From Amblyornis subalaris (lineage: Eukaryota; Chordata; Aves; Passeriformes; Ptilonorhynchidae), in assembly GCA_018881555.1 (NCBI GenBank), contig JACAXG010000108.1, forward strand, positions 1,809,299-1,873,298: a stretch of DNA of 64,000 bases, in the 5' to 3' direction. Every line of letters starts with the position of its first letter. Position 1 is the first letter of the stretch. Positions 37,694-50,114 of the stretch are shown piece by piece. The notes below the pieces were generated by a model. It did not search any database, was not told the origin of the DNA, and saw only the letters and a list, made by a program, of their open reading frames with translations. The translations under genes were made by a program, and so were the position numbers.

Positions 37694-40600
37694 GTATTGA
37701 TTCTCTTCTATATTTCTGTCATGTTAAGACTTGATCCCCGGCAATTTGCTGTTTATAGATGATGTGTAAAATTTCAAACACTGTCTAAATTTAAACAAAA
37801 ATGATGGTAAACAATCTCCAAGACAAATGCAATCCCCCATTACTTAAACTTTTGATTGAATTAAAATGGATTAGATTAGAATGGATTTTGATACATTTCT
37901 CAAGGTGGGAAATGATAAAAAATTTGGTGAAGCACTGCTTAAGTCTGCCACAGCAGATGNCACCTGTGGCAATTTGTGTTTTAATTGACAGAGGTTTAGT
38001 GTTTACTGAGGTAAAGAGCAATGAGACATCCTACTGTCCTCTGATATTGCAGAAGTACTTTAGGAAACATTTTTTGCTCTGGTTTTGAATGCGTGTGTCA
38101 AAACATGATCATCCAAATGCAAATGACATTGCAATTGCTGGATTTCAATGATGTCTCTGACAGGAAAAGCAGGGTAGGGATGTGTATGCATATACTCATT
38201 CATTACTGTTTCTCAGAATATCCTCCAACATCCAGCAATCCTTGATCAAGAACTTCCTGAGCAAGAAGTGGTTATATTCTTTTAGTGGCTGTGTAAAGAA
38301 GGTTTTACATATGTCTATATGGATATGAAGACACATAAAATGTAAAGTGAGATTTAAAAGCTTGCACCATTTCTCTTTTTATAAATGCTTTGAAGCCACA
38401 GCTGTGCGCATCCATATCTGAGACAACTTCTTTAATGGTCTAATTAATGACAGAGGGGAATGGGGCAATTACNAAAATAGAATTCTAATTTAGGCAGAGT
38501 CACAGCCTCTTTGCCAGGTTCTCTATCAAAGGCAGCTTTTTTCCCCATTTTCAGTGAAACAGAATCAATCCTCAACCCAAGAGATTCTACTGAGGCAGGT
38601 GCTTGCAGATTTATACCACCTGCCCCCATAATTTCTCTGAAGCAACCTCATTGTGTGTACCATCTGAGAAGCTCTTGCAAAGTGTGTTCAATTAATATAT
38701 TGCTATTTGCCCTAATGGAAGATAAAGCATTTTACAAATTACCCAGTTGTTTGGTTGTTTGGTTTTTTTCAGAAACACAGCTGTCTCTGGAGATGGAAAA
38801 CATTCTTTTGGCAGCAGGTAACACGACTTGGACAACAAGTAAGGACTGTGCCCTGTCTACAATAAGTAAAGAGGAATAAGCACTAGGATGTAAATTTGTT
38901 TGGGGTATTTGGACAAATGTACTACTAATAAACAAAGTGCTTTGAATTTTTTGGGGACCAGGTGAATAGTAGCACTTGCTTACAAATACTTTCCAGATAT
39001 GCTTCTGCAGAAAAGACTAAGAGGCTTTTTTGCCAGTCCATTTTTAGTCCATTAATATCTTCAAGAGAAGATATTAAAGTCATGCTTGGATCACCTTTGC
39101 TGACTTGGGTAAAATTCTAAGAGACGAAGTTCGATTTGTTTTTTCTTCAAAAAAATCCCCACCTAAATAACTATACTTCCAACCTAGAAATGGTAAAGAC
39201 ACATTTTTATATGCAAGAAATACATTTTTATTTATTTATTTGGGGGTTTTGTTGACGTCCAATGAGACTATTGGAGAACAGTTGGTTTCAGTAAAAAACG
39301 TGGAATCTAAACAACTGATGGACTACTTCATCGAAAACTTACTAGGACAGAAGAAAATTTAATGCTATACACTTGAAATTGGTCAAGGAATACTTTTAGG
39401 GATTTTATTTAAAGCACAAATGTGAACAGCTGAAGTTGAATAGCTGATTTATATTATGTATATAATTAATATCACCAACATTAAATATTCTGATTAAACC
39501 ATTTAAATATACTCAGGTACATTATTTTGTGATACCAGCTGCTTGCATTCTTTTGCATTATTACCTTTTGAGGAAAAATGAGTACAAAATTATATAAAAA
39601 TCAGCATTTTTGGCAGAATAGAAAGCTGCACTTTTGATGTCTCCTGTTGCATAACTTCCTGCTGGCAGACTATGGCTTGATGTAGGATGTAAATAATGCA
39701 GGTGGTTTTTTTTTAAGTGGACTTAGGTTTCCACCCATTTTCCACTGAATTTTGATTGCATTCTGGGTACTTACTCTGTTTCTATCACATCAGTTTCCTA
39801 CTTGTGCCTCAGTTCTTCAGACAGGTAGCACAAANAGTTTTTGCCTACCGCTGGTTTTCCATGGTGTAAACTCAAGGAGGCAGAGCATGGATCAGTTTGA
39901 ACCTAACAGATCCATTTGCAATGGACTGGTGAATCCCCACTTTTCTTGTCCCTGTCAGAGAAAAAAAGCTGTTTGAGGGAGTGTGCTGGTAAATCTGTGC
40001 TGGCAAATCTTTGGGGTTTAGCTTCCGTTAAGGTGTTGGGAACAGTGTCCAAAAAACCCAATCATACCAGTTTGTACCATATGAGTACACCTGAACAGTT
40101 TGTGTTTGAAAGACAATTTATCCACATTAAAAAATAAGACTTACATGCATAAAAAACTTGAGAATTAATTTACATATACCGTCCCACTGAGCAATGTGTC
40201 ATTACTGAGTTCTCATAAAGATACATGCTGAGCTATTTACAGGATGAACCAAAGTAATTAGCTCTATCTGTTGTAATTAGGAGTCAGTCAGTATGTCATC
40301 TGAGATAATTATGTTGCAATACAGATAATTTTCTTGAATAGTAGGTATTGCATGGAATTATTTGTCTACTGGTATGATGATACTTCCCCAGATAAAAATG
40401 TCAATGATGACTGGAAGAATGAGATATTGCAGTGACTGATAAAAACTTTATTAAATTCAGTTAATTTCAACATTGTTTCTATTATTCATAGGGTTGTAAT
40501 AATTCTACCTTTGTCTTATATTTTTATGGTTTTGTTATAGAAACATAGCCTCAGTATTTAAGCAAGAAGAAGAATGAAAATTCAACTCTCTGTAGAATTT

Positions 40601-40870
40601 TACTGAAGTCAGCAGTAGAACAAGCTTGACTATTTTGAAATTTCTTGTATCAGTTATGGAATCCTAGATAAACTTTGTTTATTGTAGTACTAGGGGAAAT
40701 CATTAAGGAAAAAATCAATTGGAAAATGCAAATTATTTGCATCGCAATAACAGTTTAATATTATTCATAGGTTCTTATTGAAGGACTAATGCAGGTTTTG
40801 CATGTAATATATCTTGATTAGATCTCTCATACACTAAAACATTTATTTGCATGAAAATTAGATCAATGAT
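37694..40870. other. AT-rich non-coding stretch
   Basis: No gene recognised. A 122-codon plus frame (38511-38879) overlaps minus-strand frames and lacks motifs. Within it, 38773-38817 has exon-like borders: a T-rich tract ending in CAG, then CAG|GTAACA. All three frames across these 45 bases are open, so the signal is weak and I do not call it an exon. Confidence 0.55.
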
Positions 40871-41051
40871 TGTAGTGGGTCGACCCTGGCTGGATGCCAG
40901 GCACCCACCAAAGCTTCTCCATCACTNCCTTCCACAGCTAGACAGNGGAGAGAAAATAAAACAAAGGGTTCATGGGTTGAGGTAAGGACAGAGATCACTC
41001 ACCAAATTCTGTCNTGGGGAAAACTGACTCGAGCTAGAGATATTAATCAAA

Positions 41052-41057
41052 TTTATT
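41052..41057 (-). promoter_or_regulatory. LTR polyadenylation signal AATAAA
   Basis: The minus strand reads AATAAA here, about 180 bp before the LTR 3' end. This fits the R/U5 position for the antisense LTR and supports its orientation. Activity cannot be judged from the sequence. Confidence 0.6.
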
Positions 41058-41235
41058 TCTAACAAAATCAGAGCAGGATAACAAGCAAAATAAGCCCTTA
41101 AAAACACCTTCCTGCCACCCCTCCCTCCTTCCCAGCTCTACATCCTCTCCCAGTGGTGCAGGGAGGTGGAATGGGGGCTATNGTCAGTTCACCACCCATG
41201 GTTTCTCCCTCTGCTCAGGCAGAAGAGTTCTTCAC

Positions 41236-41625
41236 TTGCTCCATTGTGGGGTCCCTCCCATGGGGGACAGTTCTCCATGAACTTCTCCAACGTGAGTCCA
41301 TCCCATGGGAAGCAATCCTCTGCAAACTGGTGCTATATGAGTTCATCCTACAGGTAACAATTCCCTATGAACACCTGCAGCGTGGGTCACTCTTCCACGG
41401 GGTATGGTCCTTCAGGGACAGACTGCTCCAGTGTGGGTCCCCCATGGGCTCACAAGTCCTACCAGGAAACCTGCTCCAGCACAGGCTCCTCTCTCCATAG
41501 GTCTGCAGGTCCCTGCCCGGAGTCTGTTCCAGTACAGGCCTCCCACGGGCTCACAGTCTTCTCTCAGACATCCACCTGCTCCAGCATGGGGCTCCTCCAT
41601 GGGCTGCAGGTCAATCTCTGCATCC
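41236..41625 (-). repeat. Degenerate tandem repeats inside LTR U3
   Basis: About seven or eight units of roughly 45-54 bp can be followed on the plus strand. Each begins with a CTCCAGYGTGGGTCC-like core, then CCCAYGGG, then a CAGTCCT-like string. Starts are near 41236, 41283, 41373, 41422, 41469, 41523 and 41575, with a degenerate unit near 41330. Repeats in U3 are typical of retroviral enhancer regions; activity here is unknown. Confidence 0.75.
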
Positions 41626-42001
41626 CCATTGACCTCCCAGGGCTGCAGGGGCACAGCTGCCTCACCATGGTCTTCATCCTTCTCCTGCCCCTCCTTCTCC
41701 ACTGACCTTGGTATCTGCAGAGCTGTTCCTCTCACATATTGTCACTCCTACTCTTCTCTGGCTGCAACTGCAACTGTGAAATAACTTTTTTTTCTCCTTA
41801 AATATGTCATTACAGAGGTGTTACCACCATTTCTAATTGGCCCAGCCTTGATGAGCAGCTCATCCATCTTGGAGCCACCAGGGATTGATTCTGCTGGACA
41901 TGGACATCATGAAGACACTGTGAGATGAAAGAAAGATTGTCTCTTGAGAAGTTTCTCATCTGTAACCTCCCTTGTGGTCTTTGACTTAGGTTCAGCCTAC
42001 A

Positions 42002-42658
42002 AACAGAGTTAATGCAGAAATAGTTCTGCTTTTATTTATCTGGGCTGTCACGGCCCTGGCTGATGGTGGCAGCTTAATTTGGAGCGTGGTTTATTTTCAC
42101 GGAGGCTCTCCATGACTACTCTGAATTAGGAGCTCCTGGTTCCAAAACTGAGAGGCTTTTCTTCCTGCCAGCACTCAGCACTTTAAATTAAACATTTCTG
42201 GGTTGGTTTCCAACTGGTAAAGAGACACCTGTGGCAGAATTCAACATTTAAAAATAAGACAATTATTGCAGCAAGAGAGCGTCGCAGCCCAGCTGAATTA
42301 GATGCCTGTATCTGTGGCAAAAATGAGGCCCTTCTTACAGGGTGACCGAGGAAACTCAAGATCTGGACAAGAAAATGCCAAGGTCCACAATGAGTTCATG
42401 AAGCACCAAGCTAAAAGTTTTAGGCACCTTTGTGTACTCCTGGATGTTCGGTGATGAGATCTGCAGCCAATTGCTTAGCAAGGGAGGAGGCAGCAATTGG
42501 CACCTCTTTTTTTAATAGTCAAGCAACAGCCAGTGTATGGTGGCACATAATGGGAGGTTCCTGAACCGGCCTCTGGTTAGGAAAGCGTGGATCTTCGTTC
42601 CAGCTTCTATATCCCAAGTAGGTAGCGTAACTATCAGACTGGCACAAACAAGCAAGAC
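42002..42658. other. Spacer between two antisense LTRs
   Basis: This 657-bp stretch holds no recognised viral gene, primer-binding site or polypurine tract. The two LTRs are of different families, so the spacer is most likely host DNA between two separate insertions, not the inside of one provirus. Confidence 0.5.
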
Positions 42659-43554
42659 TGTCTCATTTTAAGACGATTATATGGGGCAGAGACTCCAAAA
42701 TGAGCTACCTCCCCTTTAGATTTTACCACTTCCCTTACACCAACAAGGAGGCATGCGTGAGAAAAGAAAAAAGTGAAAAAATTAGNGTTTACTAAAAAGT
42801 AAAACACCAACGACCAAGATAACAGTAACGAGCACCGGGTACAAAGGTGCTGAGTTACATGGACTGCCCAGGAGCAAAGAAAACAAGATGGCAGCCTCTG
42901 TGGAAAACGAAGACAAGATGGCAAAGAAGCTTCCTTCTCCCGACCATGTGGTGGAGAGGTAGAACAAAGGAAAACCCACACAGCAAATCAACCTCTGTGA
43001 TTTCAGAGCCCCCTCTTCCCCCAGACAACAACCAACAGGGAAGAGGGACAAAACCAAAACCAGGGAAGAAATACTTTTGGCCAAAAACAAGAGTCCGCTC
43101 CATGTGACCCGGCAGGGGCTCTCCCGGCAGCAATGGTCCCATCGGAAGTGGCGGCTGGAACTGGGGCAACAGCTGAAAAACTTGTGGAGAGAAGAGTCCA
43201 GCATCCCAGAGTAGCTGTCCCGGGTGGCAGCAGTGAAAAGGTCCAAAGAAAACATCTTCCCCTCCTCCAGAAGCGGGGTTGCTACGGCAACAGCGGCCAA
43301 AAAGTTGTTAGGGAATTCTCCAAAGCCCAAAAAGAGAGTCTCTGCCTCACACTGCTCCGGCTGCAAGAACCTGCCCTAGGCAACTCTCTTGGCAGCCTGG
43401 AGAGAAACTAAAGAGCCTTTTGCCTCTGCTCCAAAACCCAGGGAGAACAAAAGGAGGGCTCTGGGAGAGTGTTACCTGTATTTTAAAGCAACCCTGGATC
43501 ACCCAGGCTAAAGCACCCCAGATCTGCTTCTGGCCCCCGGATCTTAAAGGGACA
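42659..43554 (-). mobile_element. Probable solo LTR of a second retroviral family, antisense
   Basis: The 896-bp GC-rich block starts TGTCTCATTTTAAG and ends CTTAAAGGGACA on the plus strand. The two ends form an imperfect terminal inverted repeat with TGTC...GACA edges. On the minus strand it would begin TGTCCCTTTAAGATC, and a possible AGTAAA polyadenylation-like signal lies near 42800. Composition and end structure fit a passerine-type LTR that I recall loosely. A minus-strand frame of 194 codons (43366-42782) and a 104-codon frame (43169-42855) overlap each other and plus-strand frames. They look like by-products of GC-rich LTR sequence, with no viral or cellular domain. No target-site duplication was found, so the exact edges are tentative. 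Confidence 0.5.
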
Positions 43555-45018
43555 GTGATAATCTTGGGCAGGTTGGCAGAGAGAAGATGTGGAATACAAT
43601 ACACATTTTTACGGGTCGTCCAGCACGAAGATCCAACAGGCTAGAAGAAGTCAGACGAGATGGACATCTCTTCCTTTTGGGCAGTGCTTTGAACAGGAAA
43701 GATGAACTTTTCTTGTGAATCCATTTGTCTCTATGCATTCTTATCCGGTTTCAGAATAATTTCAAATGTCCTTCCCCTATAGTCTGGATGTTGTGACACT
43801 CCTCTATGGTAAGAGACGTTTGGATCTGAAACTATTAAGCTTTGGATACTGAAGACTTCTCCATAAGGCTATTGTGAAAAAATGNTGAGAAACTTCCTCT
43901 GTTTTGTCAGTCATGGTTTGAGAAAAACTGATTATTCCATGTGTCTTATGGGAAACTAGCATTTAGGTGTGTCTCTGCACACGATTGAATTGCCACAAAG
44001 CCTAGAACCAGTCCAACATGAAAAACTCTATGCAACAGAACCAAGCTCTAATAAACAATCTTTATGATGATGAACTCAGCCAGGAGTAGTACAGCATGAA
44101 AAAGGATGTTGAGTACCTAGTAGAAAGGTAATCCTGACTTTAAGAGGAATTATTTCTGTAGATGGAAAAAGTTTTTAAAAATGTTTTTTATTAACAAAAA
44201 GGCACATACAGTTGGGGAATTTTATCTGTGTCTTCTAGAATGGGATTTTTGCAACGCAATGTTAATGAACACAGAGGCATGTATTCCACGGTCCTGCTTT
44301 TAGCTTTTAAATGCACTTTTGTAAGAACACAGGGAATCCAAAGGGTATTTAAAGACTACATACATTGGGTTATAAATCACACAGTATCCTTATTATACTG
44401 TTTAGCTGATTGACTTTATGAATAAGCTGGTCTCAGTTTGGCCTAAAATAAAAGTTGGTAACAATTCTTGTTACAAAAAAAGAGATGAGGAACATATTGT
44501 TAGGTCTGACAGGTGGTTCCCACTTATCCAGCTATATCCTGTCACCCTGATGGGATTGTTCTTTATGTTAGCCTTGAATTTTCCTCTATGAATCCAGTGA
44601 GAATGTCCAGTAAAATCACAGCCTGCTTGAGAGCAGAGTAACCTTTATCACGTCATCCGTGCTTAAGTTGCCTTTGAGGAAATTTACCCGTGACCTTGTT
44701 TGGATTTCTTTTTGGGTTCAATTTGCTACAAAATAAACTCAAACTTGTTTAGGATTCTCATGAAGAACTGCACCACATACTGTTATTGTTTTCTTTCCAT
44801 CACCTTCGAATGTGGTGCTTGATACTGATTGATAGCCTCTTCTTTCTCTTTACCAGGTGCTTTTGCCAGGTCTCATCTCTGATAACAGATGCCACTATCT
44901 GTCTTTTTCTGCTTTTTGTGTTACTGAATTAACTGTTCCTGCTCTAAAATCCTCATACCCTGAATGATAACTCAGCGTTTACCAGAGTCTGTCCTGCACA
45001 CATGACTGAGGGGATGGG

Positions 45019-45034
45019 CATTATGGCCATAATG
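45019..45034. repeat. Perfect 16-bp palindrome
   Basis: CATTATGG is followed directly by CCATAATG. There is no flanking extension and no gene context. Confidence 0.85.
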
Positions 45035-46334
45035 GCTCGTTCAGGTCGTTCCCTCTATAGAATGCCACTTCTCACCCCGCAGCAGTGGGGTTAATTTAAT
45101 AAGACAAAAATATTGTATTGATACAGGCAGTGTATGGATCAAACTTATAAAACATGGTGAAACCATAGCTGCATTGGCATGGTTCCAATCCTCATATATT
45201 CACACCACAAACATTTATAGTGCATGCATGGTATTTTTGCTTACACCTGCTTCCTTTGACATAATGCTCAGAGTGGGTCTGAAATTGATTCCTGCCAATT
45301 TTTAATGTTTCTGTGAAAAAAAAAAATCCAAATATTTATTAAATATTTAATATTTATTTTAAATTACTGAATAATGTTCATTACTCTGAATGTACAGAAT
45401 ATGCATAAAAATAAAAATTAATCATGAAATATATTATCAAAATGCCAAGATCCCTTTTAGCACACAAACGTGAATGATAATAATGTACCTTTGTTAAAAA
45501 AATTAATAAATTTATGATTACAGATTGCAATGGACACACAGGAAAATAACCTGTATTATACAAGTCCCATCTGCAGCATATCCTGGAGGGATTTTCCCTC
45601 CTATTTTCTCCTTTTCTTTGTTTAGATGGATGCAATGCACTATATTATTGAAAACAATCATTGTAAAGGATCTGATTTTTTCCACCACCTTGTGTGGTTT
45701 CATTTACTGTGTCACTGCCACCAATTTCTCTATTAATGACTCTCCATCTGTTGACCTTGATGAAGTTATTGATTGGCAAAGGTTTTCTCAGGTGTCTAAT
45801 TTTGTGGCACTAACAGACTGGAACTTGGTAAATATGTTTTCCACTTTCTTTTTGTGATATGTTAGGTAGCTTAAAAAGAACAGTACTGATCCCCCAAATA
45901 ATTATATTTCATACGTATTCTATCCTGAAAAGTGGAATTAGAAATACTCTCTTTATCCTTTTAACAACATCTAGGCAAATCTACCCCGTTTACAGAAAAG
46001 TAGGTTTCAGTTATTATTTGTAAATGTGATGCCTGGAAATTGGCCTGCAGTCTGAATTCAGGCTCAGGAATGAAAAATATTTTGCCATGGAAGCTTAAAA
46101 TAGCATCTCAGTCCTTTGATATACACCCTTCCAATTTTCTGTAAGACTTGTATGTCCAATTCATTTTAACTATTTGGAAACCACCGGCTGTAATAATTAC
46201 AGTAATGATTTGGGAAGCAAAGTAACTTTCTCCCAGAGATGTCTTGTTTACTCAGTGCTAACAGAAATAATATGTTTGGTCAGGTCAGCTGGGACATGAT
46301 TAAAAAAAGTTTGTGAAGATGTCATTTGATGAAC

Positions 46335-46470
46335 AAGCTGTTTGTGGTTTTTTGGGCATTGGGTTTTGTTTGGGTTTTTTTTGGGGGGGCGAGTGGTTTT
46401 TTGCTTGTTTGTTTATTGTTGTTGTTTATTTTGTGTAAGTTTGTTTTGTTGGTTTTTTTTTTTTCCCTTT
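46335..46470. repeat. G/T-rich low-complexity tract
   Basis: The plus strand is almost purely G and T for about 130 bases, with TTTGTT and GTTTTT units, one run of seven G near 46384-46390, and a run of 12 T near 46453. It is strongly strand-asymmetric simple sequence. Confidence 0.8.
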
Positions 46471-48839
46471 TAAGAGGCCTCTGTCACTGGAATTATTAAT
46501 TGAAAATAGCTCTAGAGGTGGCTCTGTCCACAGAGTGAGGAATCAAGATAAGCTTATTTTATCAAGGTTCATAAGAACAGGATTTGGGGATAGTGGCTGG
46601 TTCAAATATGAGTTGCTTTCTTTTTTCTTCTGGGAGAATGGAGAGAGCTTTTGAAATCCTACCTGGTTAAAAAACCATTTTTGATTAAATTATCCCAAAC
46701 TTTGAACATATTTTCTGAGGAGATAAGTAAGTGTCCTCACTATCTCACCAGTGGTTACAGAATTTACCCCTATGCATCCCCAAGGTTTATTTTAAACCTT
46801 TCTTCACTTCCCACATTTGTATTTGGTGGAGTGAGGCTACGAAAAATTAAGAATGGAATTTACCCCATTGATAAAAACCTAGACACCTTTTTTTACACTT
46901 CTTTCCAACAGTGTGTGTGTTTCTCTTCACGCAGCAAACCTTTTAAACTCTGTAGATGCTCTGGGAACACTCAGACGTGGGGAGAAGACCATGGAGAGGA
47001 TGGAGGTAGTTGTATTGCATGTCTGCTTCTCCACAGAACATGGAAATATAGGAGATGAGTAGAGTGTCCTATCCCAGGAATATTTTATGACCTTATCTAA
47101 ATTTTATGGTTAGACAGACTGGGAGTCCCATGTGGCTCTGTCAAGAGGGGACTTGGCATTTTTTGGCCTGCAAAGAGAGTTATGACATTAGTTACCTGAA
47201 TGGATGCCCCTGTGAGCCACAGCTAAACTATTTCTTAACATGATTAAGCTGTACAGTTTATGACTGAACATTTGGAGATCTGGTTTGTTGTTTTGTTTTT
47301 TTTTTTTCTCAAAAGCTGAAGAGTTCCAGCAGGTCTAAAAAGAATATTTTCTTGCTCTAGAAGGAGTGCTATCATTTTCCCTCAAAAGTGTAAGTACCTG
47401 CTGTCTCATTAGGAGTGAGGTATCTCTGGAATTATGCAAATGTATTCCTCATCTACATATCCCCAAAACAACCAGGAACTTACAGTATGAAACCAGACTT
47501 AGCTACTGCTTTCTTTCAGGAGTCTGAAACAAAAGTCTGGGCACCAAAATTTACATTTGATTTACACAAATCAGAATTACATCTGTCTCCGACCTTTGCT
47601 AGTTGCCAGCAGGGTAACTTACTCGAGGTCTGACAGGGTAAGATTTGAATTCGCTCAGCTTCTGAATCTTCTTGGTGTCTCTCCACTGAAGTTTGTCATT
47701 CCTGCATAGCTCTGATATGCCCATAGGAATGTCAAAATCCAGTGGACCTTGGACAGAGACAGTCATGAATCCACATATGATGTTTTTCTCAATACAGTTT
47801 TAAAGTTCTGAAGGAAAAATATAACCCAACAGTTTTGACTAGAGGGAATAGAAGACATTAGAAGTAACTAACATATTCTATTTGTTTAAATCAAAGCTTC
47901 TTTCAAGAAAAACAAAGGTGTAGAAAATTCTTTTCGCCAACAGAATTAATAAAAATGATAACAATAAGAAAGTTGAGGCTATTGTGGGAACAGAAGTTAA
48001 TAAAGAGGTCAAAATAAGGAGAAACATAGAGACACCGAAGTAAAAGAATGAAGAAAAAAATCCACAGAACATTTTGAAGTACTTATATTTGGAACAGACA
48101 CTTCTCAGCTGTCCTGCAAGCTGCATGACCGAGCAACTTGAACCTTGACTGCTGGTCAGTGCAGTGGCATGTTCAGTTTTGTAAAACAGGCAGGGAACAG
48201 TCCTAAGTCAGATGCAGTAGCATGAATAATGACATATAAAGCCTGTTAATATATTAATTATTATAGCACTTCAGACTGTGAAACTTTACACAGAGTTAAT
48301 TATCACCATGTTAATGAGTGGTGTAACGATAAATACAGAGTGGGTAATTTCATTTGTTCAGTGCATTTGAGGAGTTAGGTATTCATTACAGTGCTAAAAT
48401 TAGAAGTGAATAACCTCAATTTTCCCTCAGTTCCTAACATCCACACTATTAATGTTAGGATTGCGCTGCTCTGTGGATGCAAACAAGCTGTTCATTAACA
48501 GAAATTAGCTGTGTCTCTGTTCCATTTTGTGTTAAGGTGTCTGAGAATAGTGTCACTAAGAGTAGAATCTTCACAGTTTCTTGGCCTCCTTCAATCTTTG
48601 ATGCTTACAAGCATCCATCAGACCTAGGAGAAAAATAGCAACCTGGATCTAGAAACGCCTTATTTTCAGTAACCACGGGCCAACTGCTTTAATTATTGTT
48701 TTCAGTACCCAAGATCCAGTTTACAAAATCAGCTTCAGCAGATCACAGGCAGTAGAGCCTCAGTAACGAGAAGGTAAAGCAACATTTCATGGCAACCCAA
48801 AGATAAATCTGACTTCGGATTCATACACTGACTGTTAAA

Positions 48840-49190
48840 CACCGCGCTTGGTATTTAGCAGGACAGCGTGGCACGAGGCCAGACCAAGAAAAATATACCA
48901 CCACTTCGGGGGTAAAGGCTGTAACTGCTGGGGCTGGGAGGCAGACAAAGGTGAGAGTCCCACCGGGAGTGAGCACCTTGGGTTCCATAAAGGAAGGGAT
49001 AATCTGCAAAAAAAATTGTTCTTTGGAAACATCTTCATTTGTGACAGGCCTGGGGGGCTGGGATAAAGCTGTGTCCACACCCAGGGTGAGCGTCAGGGCC
49101 AGGCAGGCCTTCATCAGCTCCCCTGCAAGTGTAGCTATCCCTGAGCTGGTTGTTCAGCCCTTGCCCAGGTTCTCTGCTCTCTCTCTCGTT
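48840..49190. other. GC-enriched block with a 97-codon minus-strand frame, unclassified
   Basis: GC content rises here. On the minus strand, 49114-48821 is open for 97 codons and starts MKACLALTLTLGVDTALSQ, which superficially resembles a signal peptide. A second minus-strand frame (81 codons) and a plus-strand frame (112 codons, 48951-49289) overlap it. No domain was recognised, and no flanking splice sites or poly-A tail could be assigned with confidence. It could be a decayed processed copy of a cellular mRNA, a repeat, or a chance frame. Confidence 0.2.
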
Positions 49191-50114
49191 ATTTTCTCAA
49201 ATTATTTAATTGCCATGCTTTTTACCTTGTTTCAGAGCCACTGTTTTGCACATGTGTACTGTGTATACTACGTGTCTCATTTTTGGTGACTGAATGCAAA
49301 AATAAATGCATTTAGATAAATTTAAATAAATGCATAAAAGTATTTCATAAGCTTCTCTTCAGAAAAGACTTTTTCAGCATGTCAGCTTCTTTCTCTCACT
49401 ACAAACTTTTATTTTTTGTTATTATACATTTTATAAATCATCATATATTTCCGCATTGGCTTACGTATCAGTATTCAGCTCTGGGGAGCCTTTTGTGGAA
49501 ATTTTTATGAGTAAAACTAACTTAGCTGTTGTGTCTACTTTTACACATAACTCTGATTTGCTTGTTGTTAGTAGGCAGACTCCTTTGTGCATTTTATTGC
49601 TTAACTTTGTTTCACACCTGAGATATTTTGATAGTCTTTAAAACACAAATATTCTGCATGACNGTTTTCCCCCCTCCAAGGATGACTTCTTATAATGGAA
49701 GTTTTCAGTCATAACCAGTACTTTACAAAGCAGATTTTGCTATAATTTTATTGCAGTCTTTTAAATGATTATGCAACTGATAATCTGTTACTGTCAACAG
49801 GTCATTTGCTTCGACAGATTTGAGTTTATGGCATATAAAATCAAACACCATGTTTCTTTTGTTTTTTCCTCCTGACTGATGTTCCCCATGCAGCTTGAAT
49901 CTGTGCACCTGGATGGTGGTGCTTAAGCCTGTTCTTGACAGCAACTGAAATATTATATACATGACTTGCATGGACTTTATTAGGAAGGTTTCAGAGGTAC
50001 TTTAAGAACAAGGATAAAGGAACTCTAGGAACGGCAGGGCCGATGAGGACAATTTTTTTGTTTAAATGGCCTGAGCTTAATATGAACTTGAAGTACCAGG
50101 AGGAAAATCCTATG
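49191..50114. other. AT-rich non-coding stretch
   Basis: No gene or recognisable repeat was seen; frames are short. The right end abuts the CR1 copy at 50115. Confidence 0.6.

Larger units (their letters stand above)
40871..42001 (-). mobile_element. Solo LTR of an avian endogenous retrovirus, antisense
   Basis: The 1131-bp block starts TGTAG (40871) and ends CTACA (42001), a perfect 5-bp terminal inverted repeat of the TG...CA type. The left end (GGGTCGACCCTGGCTGGA...) and the rest match a very common avian solo LTR type that I recognise. The coding sense is the minus strand: AATAAA lies at 41057-41052 on that strand, leaving about 180 bp of R/U5 to the 3' end at 40871. The long U3 contains degenerate 45-54 bp tandem repeats (41236-41625). 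No matching target-site duplication was seen. No internal viral genes flank it, so it is a recombined solo LTR. Open frames inside it (up to 126 codons, + and -) are by-products of its GC-rich repeats. Confidence 0.85.
43555..48839. other. Non-coding stretch
   Basis: No gene recognised. The longest frame (135 codons, 46651-47058, +) lacks motifs or splice context. A 16-bp perfect palindrome (45019-45034), an AT-only cluster near 45330-45365 and a G/T-rich tract (46335-46470) are notable and listed separately where useful. Confidence 0.55.

Noticed and set aside
41404..41784. 126-codon plus-strand frame rich in P, S and A
   Set aside because: It is the antisense translation of the LTR tandem repeats.
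42782..43366. 194-codon minus-strand open frame, the longest in the window
   Set aside because: It lies inside a probable LTR, overlaps other frames on both strands and shows no domain. It is explained by GC-rich LTR sequence.
40871..43554. The two LTRs as the ends of one provirus
   Set aside because: They differ in sequence and ends (TGTAG...CTACA versus TGTC...GACA), and the 657-bp spacer has no viral gene, primer-binding site or polypurine tract.
46651..47058. 135-codon plus-strand frame
   Set aside because: No motif, no coding-like composition and no splice context; within chance length for 64 kb.
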